Positions 1-11,738 of a DNA stretch of 64,000 nucleotides are shown in pieces (positions within the stretch are counted from its first letter, which is position 1; every line of letters begins with the position of its first letter). Both the position numbers and the translations under genes were made by a program. The notes beneath the pieces were generated by a model. It had not been told where the DNA came from, ran no database searches, and saw nothing but the letters and a program-made list of their open reading frames with translations. Origin of the DNA: Syngnathus acus (lineage: Eukaryota; Chordata; Actinopteri; Syngnathiformes; Syngnathidae); contig NC_051090.1 of the NCBI RefSeq assembly GCF_901709675.1, positions 12,310,342 to 12,374,341 of the forward strand. The letters run 5' to 3'.

Positions 1-409
1 GGTTTAGGGTCTAATATTTCATATTTGATAGATTTAATTCTGTCGTCTGTATTAGGTCTATGGAATAACCTATTATAGATATCTATATCTGAGTACAAAA
101 ATAACAACACTTAACACGGATCAATGGTTGTTTAAAACAAAGCAATACAACTTCTGTACATAATTTATACAACTTACAGATGGTTTGATATTTCATATTT
201 GATTAATTTAATTTTGTCGTTGATATTAGGTCTATGGAATAACCTCTTATAGATGTCTATATCTGTTTACAAAAATAACCATACCTCACAGGGATCAATG
301 GTTGTTTAAAACAAAGCAATACAACTTCTGTACATTACAACTTACAGCTGGTTTAGGGTTTAATATTTCATATTTGACGGATTTAATTTTCTTTGTCTAT
401 ATTAGGTCT

Positions 410-3400
410 CCCCTCCGTGAGTCGTCACCTTATCGTGGTGGAGGGGTTTGCGTGCCCCTATGATCCTAGGAGCCATGTTGTCTGGGGCTTCATGCCCCTG
501 GTAGGGTCACCCATGGCAAACGGGTCCTAGGTGAGGGGCCAGACAAAGCACGGCTCATCAGCCCCTTATGATGATAAAAATGAATGGATCACGTTTTCCC
601 TCGCCCGGACTCGGGTCACCGGGGCCCCCCTCTGGAGCCAGGCCTGGAGGCGGGGCTCGAAGGCAAGCGTCTGGTGGCCGGGCCTTCGCCCATGGGGCCC
701 GGCCGGGCTCAGCCCGAAAAGGAAACGTGGGTCCCCCTTCCCATGGGCTCACCACCTGTGGGAGGGGCCAAAGGGGTCGGGTGCATTGCAAGCTGGGCGG
801 CGGCCAAAGGCAGGGACCTTGGCGGTCTGATCCCCGGCTGCAGAAGCTGGCTCTTGGGACATGGAATGTCACCTCTCTGGCTGGAAAGGAGCCCGAGCTG
901 GTGTGCGAGGCAGAAAAGTTCCGACTAGATATAGTCGGACTTGCCTCCACGCACAGTTTGGGTTCCGGTACAAGCCCTCTCGAGAGGGGCTGGACTCTCT
1001 TCCACTCTGGAGTTGCCCACGGTGAGAGGCGTCGGGCAGGTGTGGGTATACTTATTGCCCCCCGGCTGGGCGCCTGCACATTGGGGTTCACCCCGGTGAA
1101 CGAGAGGGTAGCCTCCCTCCGCCTTCGGGTGGGGGGACGGGTCCTGACTGTTGTTTGTGTCTATGCACCAAACGGCAGCTCAGAGTACCCACCCTTCTTG
1201 GAGTCCCTGGAGGAAGTGCTGGAGAGCGCTCCTTCTGGGGACTCCGTCGTTCTACTGGGTGACTTCAATGCTCACGTGGGCAATGACAGTGAGACCTGGA
1301 AGGGCGTGATTGGGAGGAACGGCCCCCCCCGATCTGAACCCGAGCGGTGTTCTATTGTTGGACTTCTGTGCTCGACACGGATTTTCAATAATGAACACCA
1401 TGTTCAAACATAAGGGTGTCCATGTGTGCACTTGGCACCAGGACACCCTAGGCCGCAGTTCGATGATCGACTTTGTAGTCGTGTCATCGGATTTGCGGCC
1501 GCATGTTTTGGACACTCGGGCGAAGAGAGGGGCGGAGCTGTCAACTGATCACCACCTGGTGGTGGGTTGGCTCCGATGGTGGGGGAAGATGCCGGTCCGA
1601 CCTGGCAGACCCAAACGTTCTGTGAGGGTCTGCTGGGAACGTCTGGCGGAATCCCCTGTCAGGAAGAGCTTCAACTCCCACCTCCGGCAGAGCTTTTCCC
1701 ACGTCCCGGGGGAGGCGGGGGACATTGAGTCCGAGTGGACCTTGTTCCGCGCCTCCATTGTTGAGGCGGCCGACCGGAGCTGTGGCCGTAAGGTCATTGG
1801 TGCCTGTCGTGGCGGCAATCCCCGAACCCGCTGGTGGACACCGGCGGTAAGGGATGCCGTCAAGCTGAAGAAGGAGTCCTATCGGGCCGTTTTGGCCTGC
1901 GGGACTCCGGAGGCAGCTGACAGGTACCGGATGGCCAAGCGGAACGCGGCTTCGGCGGTTGCTGAGGCAAAAACCCGGGCGTGGGAGGAGTTCGGCGAGG
2001 CCATGGAGAATGACTTCCGGACGGCTTCGAGGAAATTCTGGTCCACCATCCGGCGTCTCAGGAGGGGGAAGCAGTGCAACGTCAACACTGTTTACAGTGG
2101 AGATGGCGTGCTGCTGACCTCGACTCGGGACGTCGTGTGTCGGTGGGGAGAATACTTCGAAGACCTCCTCAATTCCACCGACACGCCTTCCATTGTGGAA
2201 GCAGGGCCTGGGGACTCTGAGGCGGACTCTCCAATCTCTGGGGTTGAAGTCACTGAGGTAGTTAAAAAACTCCTCGGTGGCAAGGCCCCGGGGGTGGATG
2301 AGATCCGCCCGGATTTCTTAAGGGCTCTGGATGTTGTGGGGCTGTCATGGCTGACACGTCTCTACAGCATCGCGTGGACATCGGGGACAGTGCCTCTGGA
2401 TTGGCAGACTGGGGTGGTGGTTCCCCTCTTTAAGAAGGGGGACCGGAGGGTGTGTTCCAATTACAGGGGAATTACACTCCTCAGCCTCCCTGGTAAGGTC
2501 TATTCAGGGGTGCTGGAGAGGAGGGTCCGTCGGGAGGTCGAACCTCGGATTCAGGAGGAACAGTGTGGCTTTCGTCCTGGCCGTGGAACAGTGGACCAGC
2601 TCTTCACCCTCAACAGGATCCTCGAGGGTGCATGGGAGTTCGCCCAACCAGTCCACATGTGTTTTGTGGACTTGGAGAAGGCGTTCGACCGTGTCCCTCG
2701 GGAGGTTCTGTGGGGGGTGCTTCGGGAGTACGGGGTACCGAGCCAACTGATAAGGGCGGTTCGGTCCCTGTATCACCGATGCCAGAGTGTGGTCCGCATT
2801 TCCGGCAGTAAGTCGGATTCGTTCCCAGTGAGGGTTGGACTCCGCCAAGGCTGCCCTTTGTCACCGATTCTGTTCATAATTTTTATGGACAGAATTTCTA
2901 GGCGCAGCCGAGGCGTTGAGGGTGTCCGGTTTGGGGACCTCAGCATCGCGTCTCTGCTTTTTGCAGACGACGTGGTGCTGTTGGCTTCTTCAGGCCGTGA
3001 TCTCCAGCTCTCACTGGAGCGGTTCGCAGCCGAGTGTGAAGCGGTCGGGATGAGGGTCAGCACCTCCAAATCCGAGTCCATGGTCCTCGATCGGAAAAGG
3101 GTGGAATGCCCTCTCCGGATCGGGGATGAGATCCTGCCCCAAGTGGAGGAGTTTAAGTATCTTGGGGTCTTGTTCACGAGTGAGGGGAGGATGGAGCGCG
3201 AGATCGACAGGCGGATCGGTGCAGCGTCGGCAGTAATGCGGACTCTGTACCGGTCCGTCGTGGTAAAGAGAGAGCTGAGCCAAAAGGCAAAGCTCTCAAT
3301 TTACCGGTCGATTTACGCTCCTACCCTCACCTATGGTCACGAGCTATGGGTCGTGACCGAAAGAACGAGATCCCGGATACAAGCGGCCGAAATGAGTTTT

Positions 3401-3771
3401 CTCCGCAGGATGTCCGGGCTCTCCCTTAGAGATAGGGTGAGGAGTTCGGTCATCCGGGAGAGACTCGGAGTAGAGTCGCTACTCCTCCACGTTGAGAGGA
3501 GCCAGATGAGGTGGCTCGGGCATCTCATCAGGATGCCTCCTGGACGCCTCCCTGGGGAGGTGTTCCGGGCATGTCCCACCGGTAGGAGACCCCGGGGACG
3601 ACCCAGGACGCGCTGGAGAGACTATGTCTCTCGGCTGGCCTGGGAACGCCTTGGGATCCCCCGGGATGAGCTAGATGAAGTGGCTGGGGAGAGGGAAGTC
3701 TGGGAGTCCCTCCTGAAGCTGCTGCCCCCGCGACCCGACCCCGGATAAGCGGAAGAAGATGGATGGATGGA
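410..3771 (+). mobile_element. RTE-type LINE copy 1, full length, 12 bp TSD
   Basis: Near-complete non-LTR retrotransposon flanked by a 12 bp target duplication TATATTAGGTCT (398-409 and 3772-3783). The 3' end is a short GGATGGATGG tail. It encodes an apurinic-type endonuclease followed by a reverse transcriptase and inserted into the tandem-repeat block. Order of domains, a C-terminal RPRGRPRTRW segment and the ATGG tail fit the RTE clade, probably Expander-like fish elements; the exact clade is inference. A second copy lies at 48033-56249 on the other strand. Confidence 0.85.
568..3748 (+). pseudogene. LINE endonuclease-reverse transcriptase ORF, one frameshift
   Basis: The endonuclease part reads from about 568 (LGTWNVTSL near 855, [10 protein letters not shown] near 1255, STDHHLVV near 1540). 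The reverse transcriptase shows CGFRPGRGTVDQL, DLEKAFDRVP and the catalytic FADDVVLLA near 2960. The C-terminal region ends in LLPPRPDPG at 3748. The frame breaks at an 8-C run (1323-1330): upstream uses the frame of 568, downstream the frame of 1310, so the C tract has probably gained or lost a base. Apart from this break the protein is open, so the insertion is fairly young. The protein would nick target DNA and prime reverse transcription of its own RNA. Confidence 0.85.
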
Positions 3772-4166
3772 TATATTAGGTCTGGAATAATCCATTATAT
3801 ACGTCTATATCAGGTTACAAAAATAACCACACTTCACACGGATCAATGGTTGTTTAAAACGAAGCAATACAACTTCTGTACATTATTTATACAACTTACA
3901 GCTGGTTTGATATTTCATATTTGATGGATTTGATTTTGTCGTCTATATTAGGTCTATGGAATAACCTATCATAGATGTCTATATCTGGTTACAAAAATAA
4001 CCACACTTCACACGGATCAATGGTTGTTTAAAACAAAGCAATACAATTTCTGTACCTTATTATACAACCTATAGCTGCTTTAGGGTTTACTATTTCATGT
4101 TTGATGGATTTAATTTTGTCGTCTATATTAGGTCTATGAACTATTATATACTATTAACTATTATAT

Positions 4167-4238
4167 ATACACTACCGTTCAAAAGTTTGGGGTCACAAAA
4201 TTGTTTGGGTGACCCCAAACTTTTGAACGGTAGTGTAT
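4167..4238. mobile_element. palindromic MITE (Tc1/mariner-type end)
   Basis: A ~70 bp near-perfect palindrome: CACTACCGTTCAAAAGTTTG followed by its inverse CAAACTTTTGAACGGTAGTG, separated by a few bases and bordered by TA-rich sequence. This is the usual form of minimal fish Tc1/mariner-derived MITEs. No coding capacity. Confidence 0.7.
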
Positions 4239-4398
4239 ATATTTATTTAGATAATTATTTATAGATTATATATATAATCTTCTGTGTAAAAAATCTTATA
4301 ATATATATGTATACTTTTATTCATAGATTATTTATAATCTTATACAAATATAAGATATAATTTATAATATTTAATTCATAATATTTTATTATAATATC

Positions 4399-4468
4399 TA
4401 CACTACAGTTCAAAAGTTTGGGGTCAACCAAACAATTTTGTGACCCCAAACTTTTGAACGGTAGTGTA
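4399..4468. mobile_element. second copy of the palindromic MITE
   Basis: Same ~70 bp palindrome as at 4167-4238, with one arm reading CACTACAGTTCAAAAGTTTG and the loop in the opposite orientation. It lies 160 bp from the first copy in AT-rich sequence. Confidence 0.7.
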
Positions 4469-4647
4469 TATATTATATAAACTATATCAGGCTATAGAAA
4501 TAACCACACTTCACACGTACGGATCAATGGTTGTTAAAAACAAAGCAATACAACTTCTGTACATTATTTATACAACTTACAGCTGGTTTAGAGTTTAATA
4601 TTTCAAAATATGATAATATTTGATGGATTTCATTTCGTCGTCTATAT

Positions 4648-5189
4648 CAGTGGTCCCCAACCACCGGGCCGCGGACCGGTACCGGTCCGTGGGTCACTTG
4701 GTACCGGGCCGCCAAGCCGCACAGAAAAAAAAAAAAAATTATCGACGATCAATTAATTCAGGTCAAGACACTCGTCCCGGTCACGTGACATGTTTCCCCA
4801 GTCGAGCCCGCAAAGCTAATATGTGGCGACAGGCTAACTAACCAGGCAATGAAGCATTCAAAACTGCTTCAAGCATCCTGCAATAAAAGACAAACCTTAA
4901 TCACTTCGGGTGTCATTGTCTCTGATTACGTCTAGATGGGACCGGCTCGTTTCTGAGAAACAAACTCAGTGCTCCCACTAATTCAACGTAATGGTGAGTT
5001 TTATTTTTGTCATTTGTACTTGTTTTTATGTCAGTCGTATCATTTTATTTCATCGTATTTATATATTTATTATAAATGTATTATTTATTTATTTATATAA
5101 ATGTATTATTTATTTATATAAATGCCGGTCCGCGAAAATATTTCTGACATGTAACCGGTCCGTGGCGCAAAAAAGGTTGGGGACCACTG
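4648..5189 (-). mobile_element. 542 bp non-autonomous hAT element
   Basis: Terminal repeats CAGTGGTCCCCAACC and GGTTGGGGACCACTG, with a perfect 8 bp duplication GTCTATAT (4640-4647 and 5190-5197). Same length as the copy at 57901-58442, in opposite orientation. Both look like internal-deletion derivatives of the longer relative at 23014-23923, which keeps part of a transposase gene. The short frame at 4991-5224 is not a real gene. Confidence 0.9.
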
Positions 5190-5451
5190 GTCTATATTAT
5201 ATTTGTCGTCTATATAACCTATAATAGACATCTAACATAGACGATATGTCTAATAGACGTCTATGGCTCAATGGGTAGTTTTCACGGTGCCATGACGTTG
5301 GCGTAAAGAGGAAAGAATTAAAGTGCACCAGTTGAAAATCTTTGCATCTCATGTTGTTACTCCAAGTGGGCCGCTGCAGGTGTCTGACGTAAAAGCAGGT
5401 GAAGGAGTTTGGAAACGAGGCGTCGGCGCGGGGATCACTGATGGTCTAGGG

Positions 5452-6741
5452 CAGTGCTTCTCAATTATTTTCTGTGATGCCCCCCCCTAGGGAGAAGAAA
5501 ACATTTCGCACCCCCCCATGTTATTAAGATTAAAGAAAACAAAAAATAAATACATAACAGTAAAAAATGTAACAGAACAGATTCAAAGTGCATCACTTTG
5601 CCTGAAATTAAAAAAAAATTATAATTATTCAAACTACAAACATTCTTGACCAACTGCCATTTTATGCTGAAAAAAATGCAATAAAATAATAAACATACAT
5701 AATCTTAAATTAAATAACAGCAACAAATAATATTGAATTCAAAGTAATCAGCAACATTAACTCAGGAGCACAATACATAAAACATTTTAACCTACAAAGC
5801 AAAAAAATAATAAAACAATTTGTGCAGTTTTTTTAATCAAAATGAGGCAACATGACGGAGACCATATCCACGGCTGCAGGTAGTATCAGCTCTTCTGCAA
5901 TGGTGTGTGTTTTTTTTTGTTGCACTGAGCAATTTGGTACGCTGCTTTATATGATGCATACAGTGCTTGCTGATTGACTGAAGTAGCATTCACAAAGTGG
6001 GATGATTGTTGGCAATATTCAGCCCGTTTTCGCTGAAAAACCTCAAGCATCTTATCAGCGTGATTGGGGTGCAATGACTTTAAGTGCCGCCTTAATTTAT
6101 TTTGCTTCATACTGTCCGCTGCCAACATTGTATGGCACAGTAAACACACGGGTCTTTCCTCGTCTCCCATCGTAGTCACACGGAAGCCGAGCGCTACGTA
6201 CGCTTCGTCATATTTCCTTGTCTTAGCTTTCGTGTAACTCTCAATTCTCTTGTCTCTGTCTCTCTCCGCCGTTCTTTTCAACCCTGTTCAATATTTTTCC
6301 ACGGTGTCCCACTGCACTTTTTATTGCCTGCTCAGTGCTGTGTGTGCGTATGTTCCGTGCGCTCTACACTATAGAGCAGGGGTCTCAAACTCCAGTCCTC
6401 GGGGGCCGCATTCCTACATGTTTTCTAAGTTTCCCTCGTTAAACACACCTGATTCAAATGATCAGTTCATCCTCACGTTCTGCAGGAGCCTGATAATGGA
6501 ATCAGGTGTGTTTAACGAGGGAAACTTGGAAAACATGTAGGAATGCGGCCCCCGAGGACTGGAGTTTGAGACCCCTGCTATAGAGCGAATACTCTTCCAG
6601 TGATACCGCCACTCCCACTAACTGCAGTGGATGTCTAATTATCCTTTAATCTAGTACAGCCAAAAGAAAAGCATGTTCCCTGGTGTCACACGCGCCCCCC
6701 TTGGTATCGGGGGGGGGCGCCCCACTATTTGAGAAGCACTG
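5452..6741 (-). mobile_element. hAT element with BED-finger transposase remnant
   Basis: Ends CAGTGCTTCTCAA and TTTGAGAAGCACTG, flanked by GTCTAGGG (5444-5451) and GTGTAGGG (6742-6749), an 8 bp duplication with one mismatch. On the minus strand, 6281 down to 5886 encodes an N-terminal hAT fragment with KYDEAYVALGF and a BED-type finger CLLCHTML...NKLRRHLKSLHP. The catalytic part is absent, so the element is dead. A 201 bp palindromic hAT is nested at 6377-6577. Confidence 0.85.
6377..6577. mobile_element. 201 bp foldback hAT MITE
   Basis: Almost the whole element is one inverted repeat: it starts CAGGGGTCTCAAACTCCAGT and ends in the inverse. It is flanked by CTATAGAG at 6369-6376 and 6578-6585. 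Inserted inside the hAT at 5452-6741, so it is younger than that element. Confidence 0.88.
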
Positions 6742-7008
6742 GTGTAGGGGTACGTGCACTCGCCTGTCGCGTGTGTGTTCGTGTGCGCGTGTCACTGTGT
6801 AGTTGGACTTATGATTTGGGTGACTGTTGCTGTCGTGGCCGAAATAACTGAACATCCATCATATAATTCACGTTTTACTGAACTTCACACAGTACACTTT
6901 TTGGTACAGTTTGTCGTCCTTTCTACACACAGCGTACATACGCCATCTAGGGGTGAATCTCAAAAATGACAAACACAGGCATCAGCATTAAGCGCATTCC
7001 TCTGGAAA

Positions 7009-7356
7009 GCATCCATCCATTTTCTATACCGCTTGTCCCCACGGGGGTCACAGCCGTGCTGGAGCCTATCCCAGCAGTCATCGGACAGTAGGCGGGGGAC
7101 ACCCTGAACCGGTTGCCAGCAAATCGCAGGGCACACAGAGACGTACAACCATCCACACTCGCACTCGCACTCACACCTCGGGCAATTTAGAGTGCTCAAT
7201 CAGCCTACCAAGCATGTTTTTTGGGATGTGGGAGGCAACCGAAGTGAGAAAACCCACGCGGGCACGGGGAGAACCTGCAAACTCCACACAGGGAGGGGCA
7301 GAGGTGGAATTGAACCCGCACCCTGTGAGGCGGCTGTGCTAACCAGTGTGCTGCCT
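7009..7356 (-). mobile_element. tRNA-like SINE, full length
   Basis: Read on the minus strand it begins with an A-box-like ACTGGTTAGCACAGCCGCCT and a B-box-like GGTTCAATTCC, then TGTGTGGAGTTTGCAGGTTC, and ends AAGCGGTATAGAAAATGGAT with an ATGG-type tail. It is flanked by about 8 bp, TCTGGAAA (7001-7008 and 7357-7364). The tail resembles the 3' end of the RTE LINEs in this window. A 5' fragment of the same family is at 36853. Confidence 0.75.
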
Positions 7357-7535
7357 TCTGGAAATCATATACATCTGAAACATAAGATGCGAGTACACCA
7401 CGGTGACATTATTTGTTAGGGCGGTTTGATCGCTGCGGCCCGTTTGAACTTGATATGATAGAAATAGGGTTGCCACCTGTGTCTGACAAAATTCTGAAAA
7501 TTTTGATCACCGAATCGACCTTTTTGTTTGTAAGC

Positions 7536-8712
7536 TGAAGGAATAGGGTCAAAAGACACAAAACCCGCCTAGCCACAATAACAGATACGCTCACATCTCT
7601 TTGGATAAAGTATATAAGCAGACAAGTATATTCATGGAGTCAACCAATAAAGCAGACATAACTAGACATTCTTTGATATAAGATAATAACAGAGGTTGCT
7701 ACAACTTCACGATTCAATATGTATTTCTGTGCACTGCAAAATAAATGTCTTTTGATATGTTGCTTAAATAGCTTAATGACCCTTAAGAACTGTGTAATGC
7801 ATGCCTGATGTTTGTTCTCTAAATCATGGACACGGCCAGAGTCGTCTTGACCGTTCAGTACTTGATTATATCTTGTGTTTTGACTAAACGTCATATGTCG
7901 CCTAATGCGGGACGCCAGCTTTTCGATTACTACTGAACGCTCTGCACAGAGGGAAATGTTTTGCTTAACAAAGAAAAGATATGGTGGGAAGCATGATTAA
8001 ACTAAGAATATAATGATGTGAGCAAAGACATGGAGTATCAAAAGAACTAACTTTGCATAGTCAGGGAACAGTAATAGATTAATGATGTGACAGCCAAAAG
8101 CTCACATAAATTCGTACAAAATGACAAAATTGAAAGAATGAGGTCCGACAGTATATGTGCAAGGATGGAGGAGAATGTTTACAGGAAGGTCACTCGGAGA
8201 TAAAAACCAGCTGGTGCCAGAAGGAGACAGCCAAGGACTCGGCCAAAGATGATCACCAAGGCCGAAAGACGGGATGGAAGACAACAGCCCCCACACACAC
8301 ACACCGAATCGTCCATAACCCGCACCCACTCCCATTGAATCAAACTCTACTGCGAACTCGCCCCACCCCAACGACTCATCACCCATCAAACTCGCCCCAC
8401 ACCGGCCTGGGCAACTGAATATAAGCTCACCAAAGAACCTTGAACGTTGCCTTTTCTGAATGGAGACTTTCTGCTCTTGAAGGGCCCAGCGCTGTATTGT
8501 ACTTTCCTGAAAACAGAGCTTTCTTAACAAGAATTATGATTGAACTCAACCAACCTGTGTAAGTCTAATTTCTGCTTCAGTGTCTTTGCATTTTCCTAAA
8601 TCTGAAGAAATTAAACGAGCACGCAGTGAGTAAATTGGATAACAGGTGATTGGCAATGGCTTTTGCCGTGAGGCGCAGATAGCGCTCCCTAAATTGTGGA
8701 CCAAATCCAACA
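7536..8712 (+). repeat. solo LTR, retroviral type, copy 1
   Basis: Starts TGAAGGAATAGGG and ends CCAAATCCAACA, with 4 bp duplication AAGC on both sides (7532-7535 and 8713-8716). Aligns along its length with copies at 45516 and 59019. Internal GAATATAAGC near 8420 could be a TATA element. No gag, pol or env follows, so it is a solo LTR left after recombination. A 4 bp duplication and LTR above 1 kb suit an endogenous retrovirus, but the family is not identified. Confidence 0.8.
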
Positions 8713-8716
8713 AAGC

Positions 8717-11700
8717 AATGGTGTCCTTCGCACATCGCACCCAAGATAAAAATGACCCTTTTATGCTGCAATTGTATCGTTCTATAGTAAAAATGACATT
8801 TACTATTTATTTGTTTGGTTAATTGCTAAATTTAATAGCAAGCCTTTATTATTTTGGGTTTATTTTCAACCGTTTTTTGTTGTGGACACATGGGAGCAGT
8901 ATTGGGGGAGATAAGGGGGAATAAATAATTAGGTTCTGTTTGCTTATGTGGAATAAAAACAAGTTATGTAATTTTTCACTCTGTAAGAACAACCAAATGT
9001 ATATAGTGTCATGTCAAACAGCTTACCTGATTGTTTGGTGATTGCTTGTGCTTGCCTGTGCCTCTGCTGCTTGCTGCTCTTGGCTCGGTTTGATTTGATG
9101 TTTTGTTAGACTTTTACCTTCATATTTAAGAATTTAAGCTGGGCACAGGGAGCAGCTAGCATAAAATGGATCGTCTGGGCATGGTTTTAGCCACATAGCG
9201 TATTTCTCCTGTTTTAAGCAGTTTTAAAACATGTCGAGCGTTTATATTTTTTCTTACTGGCCTGTCATCACCTACTGCAGCCACCCCATCATTCGTCTCT
9301 CCACCCATTTTCATGATAAAACTTCACTCTTTTTAGTCACTGGATCCTTTCCGTTCTGTCTTATCCTCCACACACTCCGTTTCCACTTCACCGTTCCGAA
9401 TGAGCCGCCACTGCCCGCCGCCCCACCACCCCAAATGAGTATGCTACATTATTTTTCTAGAGCCAGTACGGCTGTGCACAAGTTTATGGACGTAGGCGCG
9501 CTACAATTAAACTGAAATACACATTTTGCACAACATGTACAAAAATGGGGACAATTTTTTATTTATTTTTTTGGGGGGGGAGAATCCGGAACGATCAAGA
9601 AAACGCAGGAGCGGTGGATAGAGAGAAATGTGTTTGTTTTCCCGACTATGTAGTTAAATGCACTGTTTAGTCGTATGCTGCCTCAAGTCGTCACGCTGGA
9701 AAAGGACTCATTAGCGTCTCCGCCCCTCACATGCATTGTGTTGAATTGCTTATTCATGCAGGTCAGTTAAAGAGAGTATCACGGTTTAGAAAAGATTGAT
9801 TTGTTTTTTGGTTTCCTAAGAGAGCAACCCTGTGAATTTTTTGTGACCATTTTTGTTTATGAGAATATAGCTGTCATTGAGCACAAGCATAGCATTCAGT
9901 AGTTAAAAGCAAATTTACACATGTTTTTAATTTGTTAACACTGTATATTTTTCATGTTCACTCGAGAATAAAGCACACCTAAAAAAAATTTGTGTTTGGT
10001 CAAATCCTTCCACGGACCCGCCTCCCAAAAAAAAAACCTGTCTGCACTGACATTGTCGGTCAAATTTATTTTTGCTGCACGTGAAAGAAGTTTGACTCTG
10101 GGTCCGTTCCATCAAACGTTTTACTTCCTGCTTGTTGAAATATTCTTAGTGGAGTTGTCAATCAATCAAAATGAAAAAAACAAAACAAGAAAAAAAGATG
10201 GAGGTGGAGTCATAGGGGGGAGGACATGCAAACGGCTAACTACGGCCAGACCCGGAAAAGACTCGAAACTGAGCGGGTGTGCGTGCAGAGACCTGATCGG
10301 GAACTTTGACCTTTGAGGTAATGTGTTAGGAGGAGGTGGCTAGGCCAAACAGGTTGAGGTGTTGTGGTCTTGAACTAGGGATGTTGGTCCACTTTAGCGC
10401 TGTGCTATGTATGCAAATCCAGTCCCGTATGTGTCTTTGCTCGACAGCTCGCTTGTCTCTTGGAGAATGAGGAGCCCAAACGTCAATACTCGTCAGCGTA
10501 AGGGGCGGAGCGGTGGTGGTCTTCTCTGTTGGTAGTGAGCTGAGGTTCGGCTTTTTGAATCTTGGCTGCTTAGATTGTGCTTTGGCTCTTGGTGTCACCA
10601 GCTCGGCAAGCAAAAAAACTAAAACAATGCTCGTCGACGCTGGTTTTCTTTTAGCAGTGCCGAACTTCTCACAAACTCTCAAATTGGTCTGAGTGAAAAC
10701 GGCGACCTCAGCATGCAAGTAGCAATCTTTTTGGGGTCACTTCTCACAAAAGCATCTGATGAAAATAACACGCACTTTCCAAATACACAACAGAAAGCTT
10801 GGTCGTGTCAGCTCTCGTTTGTCTTTCAAGTCCTCATGAATTTTACAGTCACAAGTTAACAGCCTTCATCTTTGAAAATGCTTGAATGTTTTTCTATAAA
10901 AAGTCTTTTAAGTGCTGAAGTTGCACGGTGGCCATCTTTGCTTTGGTTGCCAGGATGACAAAGGGAGGTGCATTTGTCAGCCTCATACGCTGGCTGCATT
11001 GGCGTTGACGAGCCGTTAGCTTCTGCGGCGTGGCTAGTAAATTAAACAAGCTTCGTCACCCGGGCAGCTAAAAAAAACCTTGTAAGCCAACTCCATGTGA
11101 CTCACTAGCTAACCAGCTGTCAGAGCAGTTGGCTTGGATTAGCACAAAAAAACAAGACACTTGACAGCAGTTTGTCCTTGAGTTATTGGAAATGGACTCG
11201 GACATAAGTCTCAGTGTGAAGATGAGCACGGTGCGTCCCCGGTGGTGGTGATGAGGTAACTCAGCATATCAGCTTACCCGAGGTGAACTTAGCTTTGGCA
11301 CATTGAGACCCGAACTCAACGACGACGGCCCTGAAGGAGGTTGCGTGGGTTGCGATTAGTGCCGGTGCTAACACAAAAGCTAACAGGCGCCACTGCGCTA
11401 GATTGTTGGGGGGCAAGGATGTGATTTGTGAGGTCATGAGGAGGAAGTGAGATGGTATGGCCGTTGAGGTGAGTGCGGTATTGGGAACGCTGCGTGGCGT
11501 CAGGCGGAGCGGGCCGCGTTGCGTGCGTCGGCTGACTTCAGGTTTGCATCTGTCCGGCCCCGTAATGGAGTTTGACAACCCGCGACGTATGAGCGGTGCC
11601 TCCGTGCCCGGCGCCAAAGCTGCCACCACCCGCCAACGTGTCCCAGGGGCGCCTCTTGAGCGGCGTCAGTCGGGCTTTGCGTCGGTCAGGCCCCGTGGTT

Positions 11701-11738
11701 GGCATGGCTGCCGGCGCCGCCAAAAAGGAACCCCGTGG
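8717..11738. other. non-coding gap; possible zbtb37 3' UTR near its right end
   Basis: No recognisable gene or element. Frames at 9231, 9990 and 10326 have no domain and atypical composition. A minus-strand polyadenylation hexamer (TTTATT on plus at 10065-10070) could end a long zbtb37 3' UTR, but closer sites were not proven absent. Confidence 0.35.

Larger units (their letters stand above)
1..5272. repeat. ~175 bp tandem repeat block with TAGACGTCTA-type motifs
   Basis: Units of about 170-180 bp recur at roughly 1, 180, 350, 3770, 3900, 4080 and 4560. Each carries a TTTAATTTTGTCGTCTATAT segment, a TTGTTTAAAACAAAGCAATA segment and AACTTCTGTACATTATTTAT. The block is cut by the RTE LINE at 410-3771 and by a hAT element at 4648-5189. 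Its right edge reads AATAGACGTCTATGGCTCA. The reverse complement of the same edge opens the related block at 44572. The block runs off the left of the window, so its other end is unseen. It could be the interior of a larger non-autonomous transposon rather than a true satellite. Confidence 0.8.

Noticed and set aside
558-1091. Minus-strand frame of 177 codons over the RTE 5' end
   Set aside because: Shadow of the endonuclease ORF in GC-rich DNA; no domain.
4991-5224. 77-codon frame rich in isoleucine and tyrosine
   Set aside because: Lies wholly in a non-coding hAT MITE; an identical frame recurs in the copy near 57884-58099.
8102-8530. 142-codon minus frame, similar to 46237-46569 and 59667-60179
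   Set aside because: Recurs only because the three solo LTRs are copies; each has different breaks and no protein-like features.
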